64,000 bases of DNA, taken from Gilvibacter sp. SZ-19 (GTDB lineage: Bacteria; Bacteroidota; Bacteroidia; Flavobacteriales; Flavobacteriaceae). Position 1 is the stretch's first letter, and each line of letters starts with the position of its first letter. Both the position numbers and the translations under genes were made by a program. The notes below the pieces were generated by a model that saw only the letters and a list, made by a program, of their open reading frames with translations, did not search any database and was not told where the DNA came from. Where the stretch lies: NCBI RefSeq assembly GCF_002163875.1, contig NZ_CP019333.1, positions 2,238,864-2,302,863 of the forward strand, written 5' to 3'. Positions 34,927 through 43,614 of the stretch are shown here, in pieces.

Positions 34927-37900
34927 ATGGGGAGAATTGTACTATTGATCTGCTTCGTGCTTTGCAGCGCCGCGAGTTTTGCACAAACGCTTTTTGAGGA
35001 AAACACCATTTTAGAAAGCGTGTATTCCGCACCGTATACAGATGCAGATGAGGTCGATATAAACAACGACGGAATCAAAGATATTTTTGCGTCCAATCAA
35101 ATAGGAATGGTCTATTATCTGGGCAATGGAACTGCCTATGATTACCCCAAGGACGTGGGCCGTTATACAGAACTCTTTTATAACCTGGACTACAGTTTGG
35201 CAGATATCGATCTGGACGGCGATATCGACGCAGTGAGTAGTATAGTGGAATATGAATTCCCCATAATTAATCTGCATAAATTCAATGCTACCACTAATTC
35301 CTATGATGAACCTGTTTTTTTGGAACTCCCAGTTGGGGAGCTAGGAGGTATTCTTTTTCACGATTTGGATGCCGATGGGTTCGTTGACATCATTTATTCT
35401 TCAGGATCAGCAGGCACTTACGGTCTGTATTGGATGCGGAACAATGGGGCAGCGGATTTTGAGGCTCCAGTTTTACTCTATGAGAGTGCTGAGCTCTTGC
35501 TGTATATTAAAATGGCAGATTATGATCTGGATGGTGATTCCGAGCTGTTTGGTGTACTGAGAGGCGGAGGAATTGGCTTTTTAGACAATACTGGGGCGCC
35601 AGATTATTATTCGACCTATTTTCAGATTGCTCCTCCGAGTGATTTTTATGGACCCTTTGAGCTAAGCGATTTCGACGCAGATTCTTATCCGGATCTTATT
35701 GGATATGCTGATGGAGTGAACGCTTCTGAGCGCGAATTATTCTATCACAGAAACCTCAGTGGAGCAGATTGGGGTGTTCACTTAACTATAGATTCTTTAA
35801 ACGACAGACGTCTACGGACAATGACTGTAGAAGACATTGATCAGGATGGTTATATGGACATTCTTATGAGCGGTGGATTGGGGGATTCGCTATTGTGGTT
35901 CAGATACGAAGAATCCTCGGGAGGCTTTAGCAGTCGCATTCCGTTCGGGGATGATTACTATAACCAGACAGCATATGTTTTTTTAGTTCGCACTAATGAC
36001 TCCGGTTCCTTTCAAGATCTGCTAGCCTTCCCAACTGATAAGATATATAATTACGACCTAGCTAGCGAGAATTTAGTTGGCAATGGATTTTTTGACATTC
36101 CCTTGGGCAATTGGTATTACATTGATGTTCAATACATTGACTTGGATAATGATGGCGACCTCGACATGTTGCCCAGTAGAGCGGCTGCAACCCCTTATGT
36201 AGTGATTTACGAGAATGACGGTCTGGGAAACTTTCCTGAATACGGAAATATACTTACCGATTACAATTTTAATAGGCCGGTACGAGCCCCGCTATACGGC
36301 GCATTGAACGGGGATGACTTAATCGATATATTTTACCTGAGAGACGATGACGACGGTTTCATGAATTCGACAGTAGCTTATATTCAAAATTTAGGGGATT
36401 TAAACTTATCTACACCTCAAGAATTAGATCTAACGGCAGTGTTAGATGACGTTTACGATCTGTTTATCCACGATATGGACAATGACGGTGACGTGGATCT
36501 ATTTGTCAATAACGTTCACAGTTCTACAGCTGTTGACCCGGTTTGGTATTATGTGGAAAATATCGACAGCTTTACCGGCCCTGTTACTCCTGTACTCGTA
36601 TGCGATAATTGCGAGGGGGACGAAATGAAGTTTGCAGACTTGGACAACGACGGTTTTGACGATTTGATCTTCGGTCATGAACAACAAGTAGTTTGGATAA
36701 AAAACAATGGCGATGGTAGTTTTGAACCACAAGAAATACTTGCAGAAACGATTGGTGGCCTTATTCGTCATCTCGAGGTAGGCGATCTTAGCGGAGATGG
36801 TAATACAGACATCTTGTACAGTCAATGGAGTACGGAGAACATTTATTGGTTGCAAAATACAGACGGTACAACCGAGGGTTTCTCTTTGGAAGAAATACCA
36901 CAAGGATACACAGGGAGGCGCTATTTAAAGATTCTTGATGTCAACTTAGACGGTCTTAACGATATAGTCAGTATTCGATCTGGGGCCATGGTTTGGTATG
37001 AAAATTTAGGGGATTCTAGTTTTTCTTTGGCCCAATCTATTGCAACTGGGGATTCCGAGGAATTATGGCCATTGCACGTAACTGTAGCTAATATCGATGA
37101 ATTTAGCCCTCCGGAGATCATAATCACTTCTATCGAGGACCCAGCTTTATACAGGAATCAAAACATTCGAACATATTCGTATTTCGGCTTCGACTATAAC
37201 GAGATTCAAGGTAAGGTAGCTTTCGACTATAATGCAGACGGCTGTGATAGCGGAGATCCGAACATTCCAGATGTGCTTATACGATCCGAATACAGCAGTG
37301 GCTCTCAGACGGTGATTAGTAGTGATCTTGGATATATTATGAGTGTGCCCAGCGAGGATGTCACAACCGCCATTGCGGGTGGCTTGCCCGAGTTTATGAC
37401 AGCTACGCCAGATGAGTATAGCTATACTTTCGGCGGAGGCGAATTTGTCAATGCAGATTTTTGTGCAGTGACCGATTTGATCTTAGATGACCTTTCTATA
37501 GATTTTATTCCTACCAGCGGACTGCGTCCCGGACGTATGGCGAGTTATTTACTTCGTGTTTCCAACAATGGGACAACAGCTCAGGATGCTAGTGTAAGCC
37601 TTAACTACGCTGCAGCCGATCTCAGTTTAGTAAGCAGTTCTGTCGCACCTACTCTAGACACGCCAGGTATGTTGGAGTTTGAATTTCCCTCCCTTTTACC
37701 GTTTCAATCTGTAAGCATTCGGCTGCGTTTTCAGGCAGAAGAGCCGCCAGAAGTTGTATTGGGTGATGTTTTGGAGTTTTCTGGGGATGTGATCGGAACA
37801 GAAAGCGACGCCACTCCAGAGAACAATTCCTTTGAATTCTTCCAAGAGGCCACAGATTCCTATGACCCAAACGACATTCAGGTATTAGAAGGTCCGGAAG

Positions 37901-38532
37901 TACATATCGATAATGCTGGAGACTATTTGAACTATATCATTAGGTTTCAAAATCTAGGTAACGCAGAGGCTATCGATGTATCAGTAGAAAATGCTATCGA
38001 TCCGAATTTAGATTGGACCACCTTTAAACTTATGGGAATGAGTCACAGCGGAGCCGTTACTATAGAGAACGACAACCTTTTGCACTTTGAATTCGACAAT
38101 ATAAATCTTCCCTATGCGGAGGCAGACGAACCAGGCTCTAACGGTTATATTGCTTACAGGATCAAGCCTAAGGCCGATGTAGAACTCGGGGATGTAATCT
38201 CCAATGTAGCAGACATCTTTTTCGATTTCAACCCGGCCATCACCACCAATACGGTCACCACTACTTTTGTTCAAGACCAAGCAGGGCCTATGGGCAATAC
38301 CGATGCCGTACGTTTATTTCCAAACCCCAGTATGGGTGTGGTCAATCTGCGTGGTCCAGATCTTATTGTGCAATTACAGCTGTTCAATCAGCTCGGGCAA
38401 GTGGTCTGGCAATTGTCCGATATGGAGGGAATCACTGTTGCGGATATCAGTTCCTTGGCTCCCGGAATTTATTTTGCCGAAACGGTGGACCGTTCCGGAG
38501 ATCGTCGCATTGTGAAATTGATCAGACAGTAA
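34927..38532 (+). CDS. Secreted FG-GAP/VCBS repeat protein with type IX sorting tail
   Basis: Large exported protein of 1201 residues. It has a signal peptide (about 1-20, ending ASFAQT). The first 750 residues contain repeated calcium-type FG-GAP/VCBS loops such as DIDLDGDIDA, DLDADGFVD, DIDQDGYMD, DLDNDGDLD, DMDNDGDVD and DLDNDGFDD. A linker domain follows (FDYNADGCDSGDPNIPDV, as in SdrD B-like repeats), then CARDB/DUF11-like beta domains (about 850-1110). The C-terminal 75 residues are a type A sorting domain (VRLFPNPSMGVVNLRG then ISSLAPGIYFAE). It is probably surface-bound or released, with a role in adhesion or display. It overlaps the convergent meaB gene by 11 bases. Confidence 0.92.
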   Translation: MGRIVLLICFVLCSAASFAQTLFEENTILESVYSAPYTDADEVDINNDGIKDIFASNQIGMVYYLGNGTAYDYPKDVGRYTELFYNLDYSLADIDLDGDIDAVSSIVEYEFPIINLHKFNATTNSYDEPVFLELPVGELGGILFHDLDADGFVDIIYSSGSAGTYGLYWMRNNGAADFEAPVLLYESAELLLYIKMADYDLDGDSELFGVLRGGGIGFLDNTGAPDYYSTYFQIAPPSDFYGPFELSDFDADSYPDLIGYADGVNASERELFYHRNLSGADWGVHLTIDSLNDRRLRTMTVEDIDQDGYMDILMSGGLGDSLLWFRYEESSGGFSSRIPFGDDYYNQTAYVFLVRTNDSGSFQDLLAFPTDKIYNYDLASENLVGNGFFDIPLGNWYYIDVQYIDLDNDGDLDMLPSRAAATPYVVIYENDGLGNFPEYGNILTDYNFNRPVRAPLYGALNGDDLIDIFYLRDDDDGFMNSTVAYIQNLGDLNLSTPQELDLTAVLDDVYDLFIHDMDNDGDVDLFVNNVHSSTAVDPVWYYVENIDSFTGPVTPVLVCDNCEGDEMKFADLDNDGFDDLIFGHEQQVVWIKNNGDGSFEPQEILAETIGGLIRHLEVGDLSGDGNTDILYSQWSTENIYWLQNTDGTTEGFSLEEIPQGYTGRRYLKILDVNLDGLNDIVSIRSGAMVWYENLGDSSFSLAQSIATGDSEELWPLHVTVANIDEFSPPEIIITSIEDPALYRNQNIRTYSYFGFDYNEIQGKVAFDYNADGCDSGDPNIPDVLIRSEYSSGSQTVISSDLGYIMSVPSEDVTTAIAGGLPEFMTATPDEYSYTFGGGEFVNADFCAVTDLILDDLSIDFIPTSGLRPGRMASYLLRVSNNGTTAQDASVSLNYAAADLSLVSSSVAPTLDTPGMLEFEFPSLLPFQSVSIRLRFQAEEPPEVVLGDVLEFSGDVIGTESDATPENNSFEFFQEATDSYDPNDIQVLEGPEVHIDNAGDYLNYIIRFQNLGNAEAIDVSVENAIDPNLDWTTFKLMGMSHSGAVTIENDNLLHFEFDNINLPYAEADEPGSNGYIAYRIKPKADVELGDVISNVADIFFDFNPAITTNTVTTTFVQDQAGPMGNTDAVRLFPNPSMGVVNLRGPDLIVQLQLFNQLGQVVWQLSDMEGITVADISSLAPGIYFAETVDRSGDRRIVKLIRQ

Positions 38533-39604
38533 GGCGAAGCACCGCATAGGCAGCTTCGAATGGCGTGGTCTTTTTTTGGTTTAAAAGCGCTTCTTGAGTT
38601 GCAATGGCTTGCAATACTTCAGGTTTGTTGTAAAAATTATCTAAGACCGTATTGCTTATGGTCTCCTTGAACCAATAATGCTCTTGTTCATTTCTTTTCT
38701 GACCAAAGGCAGCACTTTCCTTTGTTTGCTTTTTGTAATCAGCTATCAGCTCGTAGATCTGGTCAATTCCTTTATTCTCTAAGGCGCTACAAGTCATGGT
38801 TTTTGGGCTCCAGCCGTTTGCTTTCTGCGGATAGAGGTGAAGCGCTCTATTGAATTCTGTCTTGGCCAAACGGGCCGCTTTCTCATTGGCACCATCCGCT
38901 TTGTTGATCACAATGGCATCGGCCATTTCTATGATCCCGCGTTTAATCCCTTGTAATTCGTCTCCGGCGCCCGCCAACTTCAGCAGTAAAAAGAAATCTG
39001 TCATGGAGTGCACCGCGGTCTCGCTTTGCCCTACACCTACAGTTTCTATCAAGATAACATCATAACCAGCAGCTTCGCAAAGCACAATGGCTTCTCGTGT
39101 TTTACGGGCAACTCCGCCTAAGGAATCACCAGAGGCCGATGGTCTAATAAAAGCGTTTTCTGCCTTTACCAAAGACTCCATGCGCGTTTTATCGCCCAAT
39201 ATACTTCCGTGACTAATACTGCTAGATGGGTCTACTGCCAATACCGCTACTTTATGGCCCTTGCTCAAATAAAGCTGCCCAAACTGTTCTATAAAAGTGC
39301 TTTTTCCCACTCCAGGAACCCCGGTGATCCCGATCCGAATGCTGTCTACAGTGTGTGGTAAACAGGCTGTGATAAGTTCTTGCGCTTGCTGCTGATGTTT
39401 TTTTGCTTTGGATTCTATAAGGGTAATGCCCTTAGAAAGGGCAGCGGTTTGACCAGCTAAAATACCTTGTAACAAGGCTTGCTGTGATTGCTTTTTAAGT
39501 CGGTGTTTCTTGATACTTTGCGCCGCAGCTTGGCTCAAACTCTCCGGCCGCTCTATGCCCGGGGTCTCGCTCAAAGCCGAATCCGTTTTCTTTTTGGCGC
39601 TCAT
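38522..39604 (-). CDS. meaB: MeaB/ArgK-type GTPase, methylmalonyl-CoA mutase chaperone
   Basis: G protein that loads and protects adenosylcobalamin mutases. The 360 residues contain P-loop GVPGVGKSTFIEQFG, DPSSSISHGSILGDKTRM, VILIETVGVGQSE (switch II) and VINKADGANEKAA (guanine specificity). The N-terminal 40 residues are basic and Gln-rich. Since IcmF at the window start carries its own G domain, this separate MeaB implies a distinct methylmalonyl-CoA mutase elsewhere in the genome. It is cotranscribed with the DUF2911 gene, 4 bases apart. Confidence 0.94.
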   Translation of the reverse strand: MSAKKKTDSALSETPGIERPESLSQAAAQSIKKHRLKKQSQQALLQGILAGQTAALSKGITLIESKAKKHQQQAQELITACLPHTVDSIRIGITGVPGVGKSTFIEQFGQLYLSKGHKVAVLAVDPSSSISHGSILGDKTRMESLVKAENAFIRPSASGDSLGGVARKTREAIVLCEAAGYDVILIETVGVGQSETAVHSMTDFFLLLKLAGAGDELQGIKRGIIEMADAIVINKADGANEKAARLAKTEFNRALHLYPQKANGWSPKTMTCSALENKGIDQIYELIADYKKQTKESAAFGQKRNEQEHYWFKETISNTVLDNFYNKPEVLQAIATQEALLNQKKTTPFEAAYAVLRLTV

Positions 39605-39608
39605 TGGA

Positions 39609-40181
39609 TCAGTGATTCATTTTTACAGGAACCACCACATTGTCCCAAGCTAAGATCATGACCAAAGTATTCGGGCCGTCTTCTGCAAAACTAATGGTGA
39701 ACTGTTCCATGGCGGTAAGGCTTTTAGAAATTGGAACCTCAGTGACCACTACGTCATAATTCGGATCGCGCGAAGCTTTAGCATTTAAGAATTTCACACC
39801 CCAGCCGTACATCTTTGAATTAAAGATCACCGTCCATTTGTCTTCGTTGGGGATGGTCCATAAACTGTATTTGCCTGCCGGTAAGGTCTGTCCTCCGATC
39901 TTGAGGTCTTCATCGGTTTCAATGGTTGTTGCCTCGTTGGCTCCGGTACGCCATACCTCCCCGTAAGGAACCAAGCTGCCAAAGATCTCTCTTCCTTTTT
40001 TAGCCGGGCTGCAATAAAAGACATCTACATGTAAATTTCCCTGGGTATAGGTTATGGTTTGCTCCGGACTGTGTTTCTTGGTCTGTGACCGCATAATAGG
40101 GCCGATAACAAAATAGAACAGCGCGATAAGTAAGAGAGCGCCGCCTAAGATCCGCATTAAAATTCCGCTGGAATTCTTCAT
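39609..40181 (-). CDS. DUF2911 membrane-anchored protein
   Basis: The 190-residue protein has an N-terminal membrane helix (GALLLIALFYFVIGPIM) and a DUF2911 domain: VDVFYCSPAKKGREIFG, VPYGEVWRTGANEATTIE, LPAGKYSLWTIPNEDKWTVI. The domain is periplasmic if the helix acts as a signal anchor. The family is frequent in Bacteroidota and has no proven function. It is translated ahead of meaB with a 4-base gap. Confidence 0.9.
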   Translation of the reverse strand: MKNSSGILMRILGGALLLIALFYFVIGPIMRSQTKKHSPEQTITYTQGNLHVDVFYCSPAKKGREIFGSLVPYGEVWRTGANEATTIETDEDLKIGGQTLPAGKYSLWTIPNEDKWTVIFNSKMYGWGVKFLNAKASRDPNYDVVVTEVPISKSLTAMEQFTISFAEDGPNTLVMILAWDNVVVPVKMNH

Positions 40182-40273
40182 AAAATAAGCTCTTTCTGCC
40201 TTAAAGAAATAAAGGTAGTAAATTTACCACTAAGCAATTTTATAGGGCTGCTTGAAACTTTTTTTAAATTTTT

Positions 40274-40303
40274 TGAAACGCCATTAAAATTGTCTCGTCT
40301 TTA
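40274..40303 (+). promoter_or_regulatory. Probable ECF-sigma promoter of the first sigma operon
   Basis: TGAAAC (40274-40279), 16 bases and CGTCTTTA (40296-40303) resemble ECF promoters (an AAC -35 and a CGTC -10). The GTG start follows after 30 bases. This suggests that the sigma factor transcribes its own gene. It differs from the TGTAACC/GCGTCTTA promoters at 43.5 kb. Confidence 0.5.
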
Positions 40304-40333
40304 GACCGAATAGCAATCCAAAAAAACCATCAA

Positions 40334-40876
40334 GTGTCAGATCTGCTACTTATAGAGCGATGCAAGCAAAACGACAGAAAGGCCCAAATGGCGGTATATA
40401 ACAAATACTGTGAGGGCATGCTGATCATCGCAAAAAGGTATATGAAAGACACGGCTTTAGCCGAGGATGCCATGCAAGAAGGTTTTATCAAAGCCTTTCA
40501 GAAATTGGCGCAGTTCAAAGGGGACGTCACCTTTGGAGCCTGGCTCAAGCGAATTGTGATCAATACTTGTCTAGACACCATAAAAGCACAAAAGGCCGTA
40601 TGGACAGGTATTAATGAAGAGGTGATGAGTGTGGTAGACGACCAAGACCACACTGTCCCAGACGGGACTACTGTCAACGAGGTAAAGATGGCTATAGCCA
40701 ACCTACCGGAGAAGTACCGTCTGGTAACGCAAATGTTCTACCTAGAAGGGTATGACCATAGCGAGATCGCTTCTATCATGAACATTAGCGAGGCTGCTTC
40801 GCGAACCTGTTTGTTCCGCGGAAAAAGCCAGATCAAAAAACAACTAAAGCACTTAGACCATGGCACAGGATATTAG
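40334..40876 (+). CDS. ECF RNA polymerase sigma factor
   Basis: Extracytoplasmic-function sigma-70 factor, 180 residues from GTG 40334. Region 2 includes YMKDTALAEDAMQEGFIKAF and GAWLKRIVINTCLDTI; region 4 includes LPEKYRLVTQMFYLEGYDHS and EIASIMNISEAASRTCLFRG. The linker (about 90-120) is acidic. It heads a three-gene unit: the next gene overlaps by 17 bases and encodes a one-helix membrane protein likely to be its anti-sigma factor. Confidence 0.94.
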   Translation: MSDLLLIERCKQNDRKAQMAVYNKYCEGMLIIAKRYMKDTALAEDAMQEGFIKAFQKLAQFKGDVTFGAWLKRIVINTCLDTIKAQKAVWTGINEEVMSVVDDQDHTVPDGTTVNEVKMAIANLPEKYRLVTQMFYLEGYDHSEIASIMNISEAASRTCLFRGKSQIKKQLKHLDHGTGY

Positions 40877-41450
40877 AGATTTATTGCAGCGAGATGCCCA
40901 AAAGGAGCGTGCGGACCTATCTGCCAACCACCAAGATAAGTTTGCTCGTTTATTAGACGAGCGACTGCCACAGGAAAAGAAACCTATGTTTTTATGGCTC
41001 AAGGTAGCAGCCATTGGAATATTGCTTTTAGGGATCGGTTATATACTAATGACCAACACCAGCGGTGAACCGCAGGAGCAAATGGCGGTAGAGGAGACCT
41101 TGCCTGCAGACAATCAAGAAAATCAAAAAGCGAGCAAAGGCTTGAGTGATTTTTCTCCGGAATTTAAAAAACTGGAGGACTATTACACCAGAAGTATCAC
41201 TATGGGGATAGCCTCCTTAGAGGTTAACCCAGAGAACCAAGAACTGATAGACGGCTATATGAAACGCCTGTCTACCTTAGATAAAGAATATAAAAGACTG
41301 AATGCGGAATTGGTCAATGTGGGTCCTAATGACCTGACCGTGAACGCTCTGATCGATAATTTGAAATTGCGTTTGGAATTGCTACTCAAACTGAAAAACA
41401 AATTACGAGAACTTAAATCAGCAAACAATGAGAACAACAATCAAGTCTAA
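40860..41450 (+). CDS. Probable anti-sigma factor, single membrane helix
   Basis: The 196-residue product has a cytoplasmic N-terminal segment of about 40 residues (IRDLLQRDAQKERADLSANH), a membrane helix at about 46-62 (FLWLKVAAIGILLLGIGYIL) and a C-terminal domain that looks helical and coiled (DNLKLRLELLLKLKNKLREL). The HxxxCxxC zinc motif of many anti-sigma factors is not present. The assignment rests on topology and the overlap with the sigma gene (17 bases) and the following gene (23 bases). Confidence 0.78.
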   Translation: MAQDIRDLLQRDAQKERADLSANHQDKFARLLDERLPQEKKPMFLWLKVAAIGILLLGIGYILMTNTSGEPQEQMAVEETLPADNQENQKASKGLSDFSPEFKKLEDYYTRSITMGIASLEVNPENQELIDGYMKRLSTLDKEYKRLNAELVNVGPNDLTVNALIDNLKLRLELLLKLKNKLRELKSANNENNNQV

Positions 41451-42933
41451 TTGGATAGTAGGGCTGCTCTTTTTAAGCGCAACCACTCTTTTCGGACAAG
41501 TAAAGGAGAAAAAGACCTTTGACACCGATAGCGATGTACGCATCGAAGTAAACAGTTCCTATGTGGACTTTGTCTTTGAGACCTGGAATAGAGATAAAGT
41601 TGAGGTTACTGCGGAGTTGGTAGGTGAAGACCTAACCAGAGAGGAAGCCAAGGAACTTTTAGATGCCTGGGATTTCACTGTGTCCGGAGACAGCAACCGT
41701 ATAACCATAAACAGCGGAACCAATTTTAACCTGAACTGGGATAGCGATTCGCTAGAGGCGCTAGAAAGCCTGGAGTCATTAGAAGCTTTAAAAGAACTAG
41801 AGAATCTAGAGATCAACCTAGAAGGCTTGGGCGAAGGCCTTGAAAAATTGGGGCCAATGTTAAAGGATGTATTAGGACCAATGATGGCGAATATGTCGAG
41901 TAATCCACTGCCTCCAGATTTCTTAGAAGGACTAGAAGGACTAGAATTCGATTACGATGCTTACGAAGCCGACAAAGAAGGCTATATGAAAAAGTGGGAA
42001 GCCCAACTCGAGGAGCGCTTTGGAAAAGACTTTGAAGTGAAAATGGAAGCTTGGGGCGAGGAATATGCCGAAAAGTGGGAAGCCTGGGGAGAAGAATTTG
42101 GCGAGAAATGGGCCAAAGAATTCGAAGACTGGGGCGAAGAGTTCGGTGAAAAATTTGCCAAGGACATGGAAAAGTGGGCCGAAGGCTTCGGTGAAGACAT
42201 GGAGAAATGGGGCGAAAAATTCGGAAAGGACATGGAAAAGTGGGCCGAAGAATTCGAAGCCGAGATAGAAGAACTAGAAAAGAAGAACGGCGGCAAAGTG
42301 TTTATCATGAATGGTAAAGATTACGATCTAAAAGGTGTTAAGCGTGTGATCAAGATCAAAATGCCTAAGGATGCCGAGTTAGATCTCAATGTGCGTCACG
42401 GAGAGGTAAAACTAGGAGCGGTAAACAACATCAAGGCCGATCTGAACTACAGTACATTTATTGCAACTACAGTTGATGGAGGGGAAACCTCCATCAACGT
42501 TGCTTATGCGCCTGTATTTGTAAAGCAATGGAAAAACGGTGCCTTAGGGGTCAATTATGTAGACACTTGTGTGATCAATCAGGCAGATAATATTACCATG
42601 GAGGCCAATTCTAGCAACGTGACCTTTGGCGTGCTCAGTAAAGACGCTATGCTCAATGGGTCTTATGGCGCTTTGGTGATCAATAACTTCGGAGCCGATT
42701 TTTCTTCTGTGGCGTTGAACTTAGACAATACAGATGCCAATATCTTTTTACCAGAAGTGGCATTGGATATTTTCTTTAACGGAAAAAAGTCCAGCATTAA
42801 ATTGCCTTCGGATGTGACTTCTAGTTCGAACAGTATGAACGGAAATTCTATGCTAAAAGGCTATCACCTGAATTCAAATTCTAATAGACTCATCAACATC
42901 ACAGCCGCCTATAGCAATATAACAGTACACTAA
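41428..42933 (+). CDS. DUF4097-like secreted protein with an 11-residue Trp/Phe repeat
   Basis: Exported protein of 501 residues. A signal peptide (about 1-23, ending TLFGQVK) is followed by beta-rich DUF4097-like sequence (about 25-105), a Leu/Glu-rich stretch, then a tandem amphipathic repeat (about 188-285), and a second beta-rich part (about 295-501) ending in VTSSSNSMNG then AAYSNITVH. The insert splits the beta domain in two. The gene overlaps the anti-sigma gene by 23 bases, so it is probably the output or ligand of the sigma pathway at the cell envelope. DUF4097 relatives are often called putative adhesins; the function is not established. Confidence 0.85.
   Translation: MRTTIKSNWIVGLLFLSATTLFGQVKEKKTFDTDSDVRIEVNSSYVDFVFETWNRDKVEVTAELVGEDLTREEAKELLDAWDFTVSGDSNRITINSGTNFNLNWDSDSLEALESLESLEALKELENLEINLEGLGEGLEKLGPMLKDVLGPMMANMSSNPLPPDFLEGLEGLEFDYDAYEADKEGYMKKWEAQLEERFGKDFEVKMEAWGEEYAEKWEAWGEEFGEKWAKEFEDWGEEFGEKFAKDMEKWAEGFGEDMEKWGEKFGKDMEKWAEEFEAEIEELEKKNGGKVFIMNGKDYDLKGVKRVIKIKMPKDAELDLNVRHGEVKLGAVNNIKADLNYSTFIATTVDGGETSINVAYAPVFVKQWKNGALGVNYVDTCVINQADNITMEANSSNVTFGVLSKDAMLNGSYGALVINNFGADFSSVALNLDNTDANIFLPEVALDIFFNGKKSSIKLPSDVTSSSNSMNGNSMLKGYHLNSNSNRLINITAAYSNITVH
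41989..42285 (+). repeat. Hendecad protein repeat region
   Basis: Tandem units of mostly 11 residues with hydrophobic positions spaced 4-4-3 (W..F..M/W..W), surrounded by Glu, Lys and Asp. The Trp residues W63, W74 and W85 of the segment are 11 apart, while two units are lengthened to 15. Typical units read EKWGEKFGKDM and EKWAEGFGEDM. At DNA level the copies differ in many third bases, so the repeat is old and selected at protein level. Confidence 0.85.
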
Positions 42934-42934
42934 T

Positions 42935-42975
42935 AGCCTTAGGGCCTCGCCGCCTTAAGGCTTTCCATTTTATTT
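42935..42975 (+). terminator. Probable terminator of the first sigma operon
   Basis: AGCCTTA and TAAGGCT pair across a GC-rich loop just after the stop codon, followed by the T-rich TTCCATTTTATTTT. The tail is interrupted, so efficiency is uncertain. Confidence 0.5.
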
Positions 42976-43042
42976 TACATCGCGCTGTTTGCAGCGTTAA
43001 GTTTGTTGCCCGTTTAGGGCATTTCTCATTTAGAAAGGGCCA

Positions 43043-43073
43043 TAAAATAACCGGCCACATTGCTGTAGCCGGT
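43043..43073 (-). terminator. Terminator of the DUF6249 gene
   Basis: On the minus strand ACCGGC/GCCGGT form a 6-bp GC-rich stem followed by TATTTTAT, 27 bases after the stop codon. Confidence 0.6.
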
Positions 43074-43099
43074 CAACTAACTAAAATCAAGGAAGTGGT

Positions 43100-43450
43100 T
43101 TAGTCCTTGGTCACTAATTTTTTGGTCATATAGAATCCGGTAAGCAATCCGGCTCCTGCCATAAAGAAAATGGTTCCTGGGAACGCAATTTCTCCACTTA
43201 ATCCGAGTACTTCATGAAATAATCCTCCGAAGAAGATCCCAGCACCAATCCCCATAGAGAGGAGTGCCAAGTTGAGAATAATGATCTTAGACACATTGTG
43301 TGATCCGCGCTTGTTGCTAAAAAAGATGGAGGCGTCTGCTCCTTTTTCAATCAAAGCAAGACGCTCTTTGTTACGCGCACTGATGTACAAATAGTAGATG
43401 CCAAACAAGACACCGAAAATGATAGGAATTACAATTACTTCTGATCCCAT
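43100..43450 (-). CDS. DUF6249 membrane protein
   Basis: The 116-residue product has three hydrophobic helices: VIVIPIIFGVLFGIYYLYI, IIILNLALLSMGIGAGIFFG and FPGTIFFMAGAGLLTGFYM. After the first helix comes the family motif ARNKERLALIEKGAD. DUF6249 proteins are small membrane proteins common in Bacteroidota, function unknown. The gene faces away from an ECF sigma gene, and its promoter is an exact match in all 15 defined bases to that of the sigma gene, so it is a likely member of that regulon. Confidence 0.87.
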   Translation of the reverse strand: MGSEVIVIPIIFGVLFGIYYLYISARNKERLALIEKGADASIFFSNKRGSHNVSKIIILNLALLSMGIGAGIFFGGLFHEVLGLSGEIAFPGTIFFMAGAGLLTGFYMTKKLVTKD

Positions 43451-43517
43451 TGTATTTAGTTTTAAAGTTTATAGTTCATTTTTTAATTGATGATGCTGAT
43501 ATCTGCTCATTTGTCTC

Positions 43518-43547
43518 TAAGACGCTCCGATTTTTAAGTCGGTTACA
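43518..43547 (-). promoter_or_regulatory. ECF-type promoter for the DUF6249 gene
   Basis: On the minus strand TGTAACC (43541-43547), 15 bases and GCGTCTTA (43518-43525). It is identical in both boxes and spacing to the promoter at 43578-43607. The predicted leader is about 60 bases. Confidence 0.75.
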
Positions 43548-43577
43548 GAAAAGGTAAAATATTTTTCTAGCTTGCTG

Positions 43578-43607
43578 TGTAACCACGCTGACCCTAATGG
43601 CGTCTTA
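43578..43607 (+). promoter_or_regulatory. ECF-type promoter for the second sigma factor gene
   Basis: TGTAACC (43578-43584), 15 bases and GCGTCTTA (43600-43607). The start codon is at 43615, so transcription should begin at or within two bases of the ATG, giving a leaderless or nearly leaderless mRNA. Confidence 0.75.
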
Positions 43608-43614
43608 CCTTTAA

